Source of the DNA: Asterias rubens
Lineage: Eukaryota; Echinodermata; Asteroidea; Forcipulatida; Asteriidae
Assembly (NCBI RefSeq): GCF_902459465.1
Contig: NC_047068.1
Coordinates: 5,208,001 to 5,272,000, forward strand
DNA: 64,000 nt
Direction: 5' to 3'
The notes beneath the pieces are model-generated. The model did not search any database, had not been told where the DNA came from, and saw only the letters and a list, made by a program, of their open reading frames with translations. This document shows positions 11,171-21,003 of the stretch, one piece after another. Made by a program: the position numbers and the translations under genes. Position 1 is the stretch's first letter; each line of letters begins with the position of its first letter.

Positions 11171-11250
11171 AGTTAATCCAACGGTTCTTTTCAGAACCAC
11201 CCCAACTCATTGAGAGATTGTTATTATCATGGTGTTACCGCAAACTTTTC
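11171..11250 (+). other. Insert with a histone-type 3' stem-loop
   Basis: About 80 bp of non-satellite sequence replaces part of a monomer. At 11183-11198 it reads GGTTCTTTTCAGAACC, a 6-bp stem with a 4-base TTTC loop, preceded by CCAAC and followed by ACCCCAA. This matches every position of the metazoan replication-dependent histone mRNA stem-loop consensus (GGYYYUUHUNARRRCC with an ACCCA-like flank). A purine-rich GAGAGA about 13 bases downstream could be a histone downstream element. No histone coding sequence is attached. It may be a captured histone 3' end. Confidence 0.65.
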
Positions 11251-11469
11251 TATATGCCCATTACAGTTTGCCATTACATATCCTTTACAATCACGACTCC
11301 GGCCCGGTACCGGGTTTGGGTAACTGTCCGATGCCTGCCCAATACAGACAGTTTAATTGGCCCAACACTGGTTTCCTATACTGGGCCTATTGCAAACTGC
11401 ACATCGGCGTGCAACATGCCCATTACAGTTTGCCATTACATATCCTTTACAATCACGACTCCGGCCCGG
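11251..11469. repeat. 162-bp satellite, block 3
   Basis: Somewhat more than one monomer between the histone-like insert and the CCGG target of the 2.4-kb nested element. Confidence 0.9.
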
Positions 11470-11626
11470 TGTGGCGGTTTCAGACTTCCGCCGTTTTCAG
11501 TTTTCCGGGTGACCAAATACGGTAGCATTACGTCATGCGATGTCTGCGCACAGCGAGCAAAAGTAGTCCATTTTACGTGCCGTATTGAGTAATCCGTCCG
11601 TGATACTCTCCGGTTTTGTAGCTGTC

Positions 11627-11804
11627 ATGGCGTCGTCCGTGAGTACATCAAGTGGAGATCGCGTGGATCGTCTCGGAGACTTTGGGGTAAAAACCAGGCA
11701 AATAATCCTATATTTAACCAGCGGTATTTATACTGAAGGAGCTTCAGAAAACCAGAAGAGGCTAGTACGTTGCCAATCGAAACGGTACACGTATGATCAG
11801 ACCA
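11627..11804 (+). CDS. First exon of a transposon protein (integrase-like N-terminus?)
   Basis: ATG 11627 opens 59 codons plus one base and ends at a strong donor, ACCA|GTAAGT. After a Ser-rich start the peptide contains ILYLTSGIYTEG, then SENQKRLVRCQSKRYTYDQ. That pattern (a short hydrophobic YL-x-G-x-Y segment followed by a basic KR-R-SKR-Y stretch) resembles the region before the zinc-binding domain of Gypsy or Ginger integrases. A possible downstream acceptor is TTATTTACAG at about 12356, but I could not establish a convincing second exon. The 490-bp relative keeps the ATG but stops after 17 codons. Confidence 0.35.
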
Positions 11805-12454
11805 GTAAGTACTCAATAAAATAATTAATAATCCGCCTTGGTTGGTATGTTCCGTACGGTAGTGTTACTGTTTGTTTACCTCATGTACCACCACGCAGTT
11901 TAACCCTGTGGTGTGTAGTTTGGGAACTTGTACTTTATAGAGCAATGCTCTATTTCTATGGTACTATTATGCTAGTTACTGACTGTACATGTATGTACTC
12001 TGTAGTACTACAGTACTAGAGTAGTGTATAGGATTCGTATAGGCATTTTCTTGTAACGACATTGTATTTTTAGTTTACCAACCAAAAAGTGTATTTTGTT
12101 ATTTATATGAATACCATGCATACATCGGGGAATATGATTACATGTAAGAAATGTTATTAGAGGGGGAAGGGGAAGAGCAAGTGTCAGGAGAAAGGGGAGG
12201 GAAAAAGATGAACAAAGGGGAGGGAGAAGTAGTCAGGGACTTTTACCCTTAGCCAGCAAAATTTGTCAGAATATAAGAGATAAATAAAGAGCTAGCTTGG
12301 AGAACCTGCCCAAAGACTTATCTCCATTTTTACATGGTTGTTTATGTTTATTTACAGTTTGCAGAGCAGCTTCTAAATGGCATCCCTCCCTGTGTACTGC
12401 GCCACTGCCATGTACGACAATTTCGAGGTTATGTTGGTGCACGATTTGTGTCAC

Positions 12455-12500
12455 TTAAAGGCACTGGACACGTTGGGTAATTGTCACTTGGTGTATCCCA
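12455..12500. repeat. MITE-1 fragment
   Basis: AAAGGCACTGGACACG followed by GGTAATTGTC and CACTTGGTGTATC matches one end of the MITE-1 family. The rest of the element is missing or unrecognisable. It lies inside the 2.4-kb nested element. Confidence 0.6.
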
Positions 12501-12904
12501 AGTGTTGCGGTGATTAGGAATGATTTGGCCTGGGTTTAATTCAATTTCTCCTGATAAGACAGTCATACTCTTGATGGTCACTGCATAACCAAAAGAGCCT
12601 CAGAAAAACATAAAGAAAAGATATCAGTTTTTATCAGACAAAGTTCATGAGAAGTGTTTCTGTCAGAAACTGTGTATTCTAGTTGCAGGTTATTCTTTCT
12701 GCGTTGATAATTGCTCCAGATTTTCGGCAATTATATCAAGAATGCTGCCACCACATTTTGAAATGAAATTTTTACGGGTTAGTTTTATGGTATATACATG
12801 TACTGTATTTGTATTGTATTCGTGGATTTTTCAATCTATAAAGTTATTATACATATTGTGATAGATCTCATCGAGTAATTGTTTTCTAAAAAACTTTGCT
12901 TCCT

Positions 12905-13260
12905 TAAGGGGTATATGTACTTTTTCCTAACAAAAAACACAATGTCCACAGATTTACATTAAACTTACACAGTTTGAAGATTATGATAGTAGAAAGCTTC
13001 CCTGAAAATACTATGTGCTGAGGTGCTGTAGTTTTTGGGAAATGAGTAAAACAATGTCATGAAAATAATTTTCGTCTCATGAGACGAAAATTATTTTAAT
13101 CATTTACAAACGGATTTTCATGACATTGTTTTACTCATTTCTCAAAAACTACAGCACCTCAGCAAGTAAGATTTGAAGGGAAGCTTTCCACTATCATTAT
13201 CTTCAAACCCTGTAAGTTTAATGTAAATCTGTGGACATTTTGAAAAAGTACATACATTGT
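12905..13260. mobile_element. Long imperfect palindrome (foldback or MITE)
   Basis: The two arms (about 12910-13075 and 13076-13250) are inverse copies. They share, for example, GTCCACAGATTTACATTAAA and its inverse, and ACAATGTCATGAAAAT and its inverse. The centre is TTTTCGTCTCATGAGACGAAAA at about 13065-13088. No coding content. Confidence 0.85.
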
Positions 13261-13895
13261 ATCTACAATTATAAGTCAATACTGTGTAATTACAGATGTG
13301 TTCTTATGTGTGAGTAATAAATCATAAATAAACCTGTGAAAAACATTTTTATTCTGGTTTAGTTTATTTATTTATTACCGTTTTTTATTTGATTTATTTA
13401 GTTATTTATTTATTTTTTATTTTATTCTAAATTGTATAGATACAACAAACTCGTGATTTGCCATTTGTTGGAGTGTTTTCTCTGTTTATTTCTTTAAAGG
13501 CTGGGTATTTATAAATGTTTGCTTCTGGGCCAAATTCGCATGTAGGGTAGCCGTAAAGTAACACATGCAAAACAAAACTTTATATAATTTTAAAATGAGA
13601 AATGGGCTTTGTTTTTTATACAAGCAGTGTGACCTGCTTAAAGTTGTACGCATGAATACATGTAAAGATAGGGCAAGAGAATGTGACTAAACAGAAAAGA
13701 ATAGTAATAGAACAACTTGGGGGTCACTGAGAGAACAACAGAGGGCGCAAGGGTACTCGCGGCAGTATTTTTGCCTGGCTACGTCACCCGGAAAACTGAA
13801 CACGCCGGAAAGCTAAAACCGTGTTAGCAACGTATCGAAATTTCCGGCTACGTCACCCGGAAAACTGAAAACGGCGGAAATCTGAAACCGCCACA

Positions 13896-15760
13896 CCGGT
13901 ACCGGGTTTGGGTAACTGTCCGATGCCTGCCCAATACAGACAGTTTAATTGGCCCAACACTGTTTTCCTATACTGGGCCTATTGCAAACTGCACATCGGC
14001 GTGCAACATGCCCATTACAGTTTGCCATTACATATCCTTTACAATCACGACTCCGGCCCGGTACCGGGTTTGGGTAACTGTCCGATGCCTGACCAATAAA
14101 GACAGTTTAATTGGCCCAACACATGGTTTCCTATACTGGGCCTATTGCAAACTGCACATCGGCGTGCAACATGCCCATTACAGTTTGCCATTACATATCC
14201 ATTACAATCACGACTCCGGCCCGGTACCGGGTTTGGGTAACTGTCCGATGCCTGCCCAATACAGACAGTTTAATTGGCCCAACACTGGTTTCCTATACTG
14301 GGCCTATTGCAAACTGCACATCGGCGTGCAACATGCCCATTACAGTTTGCCATTACATATCCTTTACAATCACGACTCCGGCCCGGTACCGGGTTTGGGT
14401 AACTGTCCGATGCCTGACCAATACAGACAGTTTAATTGGCCCAACACTGGTTTCCTATACTGGGCCTATTGCAAACTGCACATCAGCGTGCAACATGCCC
14501 ATTACAGTTTGCCATTACATATCCATTACAATCACGACTCCGGCCCGGTACCGGATTTGGGTAACTGTCCGATGCCCGACCAATACAGACAGTTTAATTG
14601 GCCCAACACATGGTTTCCTATACTGGGCCTATTGCAAACTGCACATCGGCGTGCAACATGCCCATTACAGTTTGCCATTACATATCCATTACAATCACGA
14701 CTCCGGCCCGGTACCGGGTTTGGGTAACTGTCCGATGCCTGCCCAATACAGACAGTTTAATTGGCCCAACACTGGTTTCCTATACTGGGCCTATTGCAAA
14801 CTGCACATCGGCGTGCAACATGCCCATTACAGTTTGCCATTACATATCCTTTACAATCACGACTCCGGCCCGGTACCGGGTTTGGGTAACTGTCCGATGC
14901 CTGCCCAATACAGACAGTTTAATTGGCCCAACACTGTTTTCCTATACTGGGCCTATTGCAAACTGCACATCGGCGTGCAACATGCCCATTACAGTTTGCC
15001 ATTACATATCCTTTACAATCACGACTCCGGCCCGGTACCGGGTTTGGGTAACTGTCCGATGCCTGCCCAATACAGACAGTTTAATTGGCCCAACACTGGT
15101 TTCCTATACTGGGCCTATTGCAAACTGCACATCGGCGTGCAACATGCCCATTACAGTCTGCCATTACATATCCATTACAATCACGACTCCGGCCCGGTAC
15201 CGGGTTTGGGTAACTGTCCGATGCCTGCCCAATACAGACAGTTTAATTGGCCCAACACTGGTTTCCTATACTGGGCCTATTGCAAACTGCACATCGGCGT
15301 GCAACATGCCCATTACAGTTTGCCATTACATATCCATTACAATCACGACTCCGGCCCGGTACCGGGTTTGGGTAACTGTCCGATGCCTGACCAGTACATG
15401 CCCAAAATTGGTTTACACTGGTTTCCTATACTGGGCCTATTGCAAACTGCACATCAGCGTGCAACATGCCCATTACAGTTTGCCATTACATATCCATTAC
15501 AATCACGACTCCGGCCCGGTACCGGATTTGGGTAACTGTCCGATGCCCGACCAATACAGACAGTTTAATTGGCCCAACACTGGTTTCCTATACTGGGCCT
15601 TTTGCAAACTGCACATCAGCGTGCAACATGCCCATTACAGTTTGCCATTACATATCCATTACAATCACGACTCCGACCCGGTACCGGATTTGGGTAACTG
15701 TCCGATGCCTGCCCAGTACATGCCCAAAATTGGTTTTATCTACTGGGCCTGTTAAAATTT
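13896..15760. repeat. 162-bp satellite, block 4
   Basis: About eleven or twelve monomers after the 2.4-kb element. Several are diverged: GACCAATAAAGACAG brings in a stop, and some junctions read CACATGGTTTCC or CATCAGCG. Monomers decay toward 15750, then grade into unique sequence that keeps GGCCC/GGTCC-type words. The open frames of 239-474 codons here are satellite artefacts. Confidence 0.92.
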
Positions 15761-17080
15761 CCATATTGGCGTTCAACATGGCCAATGCAGTTTTCCCATT
15801 ATAGATCCTCTTCAGGCACAGTTCCAGGCCGGTTCTGGTTATTTAGTGGGCCAACACTGGACATACTTATAAAATGTGCACGTACTGGTCCTGTTTTGGC
15901 CCTTCCCCTTTGAACACTACAGGACCTTGCTTGTAACCGTGTATTGAATTGAATTGAAATAATCGTGTATTGAATTGAATTGAATTGAATAACCGAATCG
16001 GCCCATTAATGGTCCTGTGCTACATTGGCCCCAGCGCATTGTTGCATTACTGGTCCCACAACGGCCCCATACAAGCTGAAATAAAATTAAATACAAACAT
16101 AATTTGGAAACGATTGATGCAAACATATAATTGATAACAATTGCAGTTTATTTATTTGCAACAACAACACTTTTAACCCGTAATTTTTTTGATAAATAAA
16201 AATAAACAAGGTTTATTGGAATAACTTTTAAAATGGTACATTATTCATTATTTCCTTGCCAGGGTTTACATAGTTGCCAAGATATATTTACAATATTTAA
16301 TTTAAAGCAATTAAATGGTCAACTTAATGCATGAATAAGTAAACCAATAAATAAATACAAAGATCATCTAAAAATTAAGAGTTTATAATACAGGGATGAA
16401 ATTTTGCAAATGTGAAAATTCCTGAAAATAGCTTGCCGGCCAGCCGGGTTCACCTCCTAGACCCAGAACCTCCAGATGTTACAATTCAGGGGGATTAAAG
16501 ACTCTGTGAATCACCACAACTACAAAACTGCAGGTTTGGACGCAATATGGACTATTGTTTTCTCTCTTTGGTGATTGCTGTTCTTTTAAATTTGAATGTT
16601 CAATGACATTTTGAAAAAATCCTGACATCGGGAAAAAATTCCTTAGAAAATCACATGTCTGTTAATATTGAATACAGTGGGATCTCAGCAGTGAAAAGTT
16701 AAACAAATAAAATAAAAACACCCAAGGGCGATTCCATGAAAAGGTGGAATTTTCTTAGAAAAATGAAATTGCTCCCAGAATTGAATTTTTATCTTTATAT
16801 CATTCCAAACATGTCCAAGTGTCAGAGGATATTTTTTTTTATTCTGTTCGGATATTGTTAACTGTGAAAAAAATTACTTTTCCGATAGTGCACTTTGTTT
16901 GGAAAAAAAGTAATGTTTTTTATGGTTTTATCAATTTGACCTATTTTTATAGTCAGTATAAATTTTCTTTAAAAAAGTATAAATGAGAGCAAGTATGGGC
17001 AGTATTCTTTCAGAAAAAAATGTAAAATTTCAATACAACTCAATGTACACTTGTGTCAACACTTGGTTGGAGGTACTCTC
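15761..17080. other. E1 interior, AT-rich, no gene seen
   Basis: Degenerate satellite-like sequence up to about 16080, with a short (ATTGA)n tract at 15944-15988, then AT-rich DNA. Nothing here has a recognisable coding or structural signature. Confidence 0.4.
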
Positions 17081-17087
17081 AGAGAGC

Positions 17088-18468
17088 GTAACGCGTGTTA
17101 CCAAAACACACCCTTTTAAATATAATTACTAAACAACCTGGTTTCAAATGCTGCAACTTTAAATTTTCCTCCTACTAATAAGGGCTCATGTAAAAACAGT
17201 AAAAACTTAGATGAATTCTAAACCACCGCTTCACAATGAGCCTCCGAAAACTGTAACGCGTCTTACCATGTAACACGTGTTGCCATGTAACGCGTGTTAC
17301 CATGTAACGCGTGTTACCATGTAACGCGTGTTACCAATGTAACGCGTGTTACCAAGCCCAATACACTGTACACAATGGTCAGATGGACACAGCACAGTTT
17401 AAAAACTAAAATATTCCTGCCACGTTACATGGCCTGGTAAGCAAGCATAATGTGAATGAGGTGGAATTACTTTTCAACATCCCATGGCAAAGGACATGTC
17501 GATGGAATGGGGGGGTGGGGTCAAATTAACGATTCTAAGCATAAGGAGTTGTTTTTCGTGGTGAAGTAATGCAAGTAAGTGAAGAAAATGACTTCAGTGT
17601 TTTAGGGATGCCCCCTGCTTGAAGGAATTGGAAGTTGGCCAGTTCTAAAGATGACAAAACATTTTATTTTAGGAATCATATTATTAGGAAACTGACGAAC
17701 CCGTGATAGTAAACAGTCGCATGCACTACAAATTATGGGATATGTAGAGCAACTAAAAAAATAAATGAATAAAAAGGTCTATAGCTACTATTTTGCTCTT
17801 CAAATATGATGTGCAACTGATATTGGTTGATAAATTTGAGAAATTGTTACTCAACAATTGAAATAACATCAATAATGTAGCAAGACAAATTGTAACGCCT
17901 GTTACCGTAACGCGTGTTACCTTAAATTTTGTGATATGTAGAGCAAAACGTTAAGAAAAAGGTCTATTTAATTTTTTGCTCTTTAAATATGATGTGCTAC
18001 TGATATTGGTTGATATTTTTTGAGAATTTGTAACTCAACAATTGAAATAACATATAAACATGTAGCTTGGAAAAATTGTAACGCGTGTGACCGTAACGCG
18101 TGTTACCGACTATTTTGCAATTTACTCAACAAGTTACACTTGGATTATTGTAATTATTTTGGTATGATAAACCTTAGCATAGTACTTGATGACAATAGAA
18201 ACAAATTTGTAGTAGACTGGTTAGTTTTAGGACAAAGTTGAAATTTTCGGTATTTTTTTGGTCTTTCCATTCAGCGTAACGCTTGTTATCGATATTCGCA
18301 GAGCTCTCTCAGCTAAACCAGTTGATCTTTCACTTTTGTGTGAACATGAGGATCTAGCCTAGATATTCAGGTTTTATAATACAAAAGATCAACACTTAAA
18401 TCAAAGGAGTCTTGCAGCCAGAGAATGGAGAATGATGAAGGACCCTCAAAAGCGTAACGCGTGTTACC
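17088..18468. repeat. 13 dispersed copies of a 15-bp near-palindrome GTAACGCGTGTTACC
   Basis: Copies start at 17088; a cluster of six at 17253, 17270, 17287, 17304, 17321 and 17339 (spacing 17-18 bp); pairs at 17892/17907 and 18078/18093 (exactly abutting, 15 bp); singles at 18276 and 18454. Most are perfect or one base off, in sequence that is otherwise AT-rich and diverged. The two abutting pairs end two related units of about 185 bp (17738-17921 and 17933-18107) that share GATATGTAGAGCAA and TGATATTGGTTGAT. This looks like a protein-binding site array. Confidence 0.85.
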
Positions 18469-18760
18469 GCGGAATTGCCCCTAACAACTCCTTACAGAGA
18501 AAAACCTGTATGAGCATGGCACCAAGGCAATTTATGTCACTTATAATTAAAAACTCAGACTTCTTACAGAGGAAGTGGGACATTAAAACTTGAAACATGT
18601 GGTCAGTTTAACTTTTTAACAAGTAATTAAAGTGTGTGCTTTCTTCTGAAGAGGGAATACATTAAATTTGATAAACATGCCAAATTTTACTTTAAAAGTT
18701 AAAACTCTAACAAGCAACATGTAATCAAAATAAACATCCATTTGTATCCCTTTTACTGAT

Positions 18761-18885
18761 TTATTTCCTTTGACTCCCTTCTTTTTCTCCCCCCCCATTT
18801 CTGTCCCCAGCTCCTCGCAGCCACACCATCATTTCTTTATGGACCATTGTTTGGTTGGTATCCCTCAGCATCTTCATAATTGACT
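18761..18885 (-). CDS. Probable last exon of a DUF4806-type protein
   Basis: On the minus strand an acceptor, TTTGTTTTTCAG, precedes an exon running from 18885 down to a TAA at 18761-18763. Entered in the frame left by the exon at 19391-19571 (one base carried over, two supplied here), it reads K-SIMKMLRDTNQTMVHKEMM, then VWLRGAGDRNGGG and a Lys/Glu-rich tail. The helix followed by WL-x-A/G-x-DR-x-GG is how DUF4806 domains typically end. The matching phase across the intron is the main support. The family call is from memory of the domain pattern, without a search. Confidence 0.5.
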
Positions 18886-19034
18886 CTGAAAAACAAATTC
18901 AAATAAAGAATACAAAATTTCATCTGATGAAATTCCATGAACACTTGAAAACTCTAATCATATTCCGAAATGAAAAATATGAATTTGTAATAATTTAATC
19001 ATAACTTCAGTCAAGTCTTTGTTACTACAATTTT

Positions 19035-19144
19035 GTGTCGGGGGTGGGTGTGGGGTGTTTAAACGAACAAACAAAAACCCCAACACCCCAACAAACAACC
19101 ACCCTAACAAACAAACAAACAAACAACCCACACCCACCCCGACA
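19035..19144. repeat. 110-bp hairpin with G-rich arms
   Basis: GTGTCGGGGGTGGGTGTGGG at the left and an inverse copy lacking one base (CCCACACCCACCCCGACAC) at the right, separated by a (CAAA)n-like spacer. It sits in the intron between the two DUF4806-like exons. It could be a very small foldback element; the G-rich arm could form a quadruplex. Confidence 0.8.
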
Positions 19145-19390
19145 CTTAATAAGAAAATGAATAAATTCGAAATTTGAATAACAAACCAATACATTCGATA
19201 AAAAAAAACCATTGTAAAAGTACAATCCAGCTTATTGTCAAAAGGATAAACACAGCGTTGCCTACTTTTCCACTTTCACATGATAACCACATGAGTATCC
19301 TGTGAAAGTAGGTGAGAGTTTAACTTTGTCCATGCATCCTGTTGGCAGCAAGCTAGTCAAGAATGTAACCTTTAAAACTAATTCACTCAC

Positions 19391-19571
19391 TAGTGACAGC
19401 AGTGCACAAGCCCAGTTGGCTAAAAGCCAGCTGTACTTCACCATTTCCCTTCCAGTCCACCTTGCCTGCCCACTTGTATTTCATAGAAACTTCTAGGCTG
19501 AGCAAGGATCGCATCACCCTCCTAACTGCCTCCTTTGTGTCGCTACCTCCAATTTTTGAAAGAAACTTCAC
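19391..19571 (-). CDS. Probable DUF4806-domain exon
   Basis: Minus-strand exon bounded by an acceptor (CATATACAG, AG at 19572-19573) and a donor (GTCACTA|GTGAGT). The 181-bp exon encodes KFLSKIGGSDTKEAVRRVMR, then a Leu-rich stretch, then YKWAGK, GEVQLAFSQLGLCTAVT. The order 'IGG - charged helix - basic/Leu helix - Y-x-W-x-G-K - AF-x-L-x-L' is the pattern of DUF4806, a domain of unknown function found in many uncharacterised animal proteins and often in transposon-like contexts. It joins in phase to 18761-18885. Upstream exons were not identified, so this may be a remnant or the end of an element-encoded gene. It lies inside E1, antisense to lectin A. Confidence 0.5.
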
Positions 19572-19574
19572 CTG

Positions 19575-20558
19575 TATATGTACACCAAAAATAATTATAG
19601 TTCAAATGTAATTAGTACCCCCATACTACCAGTATAGACAAAATATAATAACATGTGAAAACTTAGGGTCAATCGGTCATTGAGTCTTTAGAAAATAGTG
19701 AGAGAAAAATTTATATATTCTTCACTGTTTTATACCATCAAGTTTTGGTCTAGCGACATCAAAACAAATTACTTTACTCATTTCTCAAAACTATAGCATT
19801 TTAAGCAGAAATATTTCAAAGGGACATTTCTACCATAAGAGTCAGACATTGCATTAATGTTGGATGCCACATGCAGGCCTCTATCCATGTAATGCACATG
19901 TAATTTGTATTGTATACAATATTATCATAACTTTTGACAGTGACAGTACTGCTACTGTATTGGCATTTCACTCATCGCTAAAAAGACTATACGCCAGCGT
20001 GCTGTAGTGTAGTGTTCATTCAAAATTGTATGCGAGAAAATATTGATTTGTTTTTTTTGTTTTATGGACTGAATAGAGAAACCTAGAATAAAGCAATAAG
20101 TTATACTGACCCCCTGTGGAAGACTCGTGTTGAAGTTGAAGACTAGTAAATTGGTGAATGGTGCCTCAACAATTCGCGGGCCGGCCGTGCGCTCACACGC
20201 AAGAAGAAGAAAGGTCACCTGATCCATGCATGCACACACATACCATGGGGCTTGCATGTGAAAAGTGCACATGACCTTCAAGGCTCTGTAGCAGGACTGT
20301 GGAGGGCACCGTTATGTTTACTTTTCACATCCACAGCAAAGAGAAGAAAATGCAAAACTTTACACGCGCATACACAGGGGTGATCAACGGACGTCCTCGC
20401 CGCTGATTATCGGACGGTTGCCGTGGTTGCTGGCCGTTCATCAGCCAGCGAATGAATAATAATTCAAAATTATATGCCTAATTATTGTGGACATGCGTAA
20501 AATGTTTGTACATGGTATTGTTTGTGGCCGGCCGTTAGTATTTATTGTGTTTAACAGT
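19575..20558. other. E1 interior, possible upstream exons not resolved
   Basis: This should hold the 5' part of the DUF4806-like gene if the gene is complete. A 109-codon minus-strand open frame ends near 19952 but has no features I recognise. GC-rich patches occur near 20170-20230 and 20380-20450 (for example CGCGGGCCGGCCGTGCGC). Confidence 0.3.
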
Positions 20559-21003
20559 GGCCCATTACGGTTCCAACATTGACATTATATTATGATGGCC
20601 CTTTACTGGACTCCAGTATTGCAACAGTACCGGCGATCTATAGGAACAGTATCGTCTCGTGTGTATCGGTCTTGTTTGGGCCGTCAGTATTAACAGAAAT
20701 GGCCCAATACGGTTCCAACATTGACATTATAGGATGGCCCTTTACTGGACTCCAGTATTGCAACAGTACCGGCGATCTATAGGAACAGTATCGTTTCGTG
20801 TGTATCGGTCTTGTTTGGGCCATCAGTATATTAACAGAAATGGCCCAATACGGTTCCAAAGTTTACATTATAGGATGGCCCTTTACTGGACTCCAGTATT
20901 GCAACAGTACCGGCGATCTATAGGAACAGTATCGTTTCGTGTGTATCGGTCGTGTTTGGGCCATCAGTATATTAACAGAAATGGCCCAACACGGTTCCAA
21001 CAT
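20559..21003. repeat. 141-bp tandem repeat, about 3.1 copies
   Basis: Units start GGCCCATTACGGTTCC or GGCCCAATACGGTTCC at 20559, 20701, 20842 and 20983 (period 142, 141, 141). They lie just inside the right end of E1. Their vocabulary (GGCCC, CCAGTATTG, GGACTCCAG) resembles the left-end satellite, so they may be a right-side subterminal repeat. Confidence 0.9.

Larger units (their letters stand above)
11470..13895 (+). mobile_element. Nested TGT...ACA element, 2,426 bp (Ginger-like candidate)
   Basis: The terminal inverted repeats are the same as in the 490-bp copy, and the element sits at the same CCGG of the satellite monomer (11466-11469 and 13896-13899). The TIR region is GC-rich and promoter-like, with an ATTACGTCA CRE-like site and a GTCATGGCG start context, followed by a coding exon at 11627-11804. 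The interior also carries a MITE-1 fragment, a purine-rich tract (12150-12240) and a long palindrome (12905-13260). No integrase catalytic domain is visible, so it is probably not autonomous. Ginger assignment rests on the TGT...ACA ends, the 4-bp duplication and the look of the first exon. Confidence 0.65.

Noticed and set aside
12356..12458. Possible second exon of the 2.4-kb nested element after TTATTTACAG
   Set aside because: A frame of about 34 residues is open, but it is not in phase with the donor at 11804 and runs into a MITE fragment.
7696..15755. Long open frames of 239-669 codons with 54-residue repeats
   Set aside because: They are the 162-bp satellite read in two frames. Two different frames stay open over the same DNA, and frames swap at each 160-bp variant monomer. 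No start context or splice logic supports a protein.
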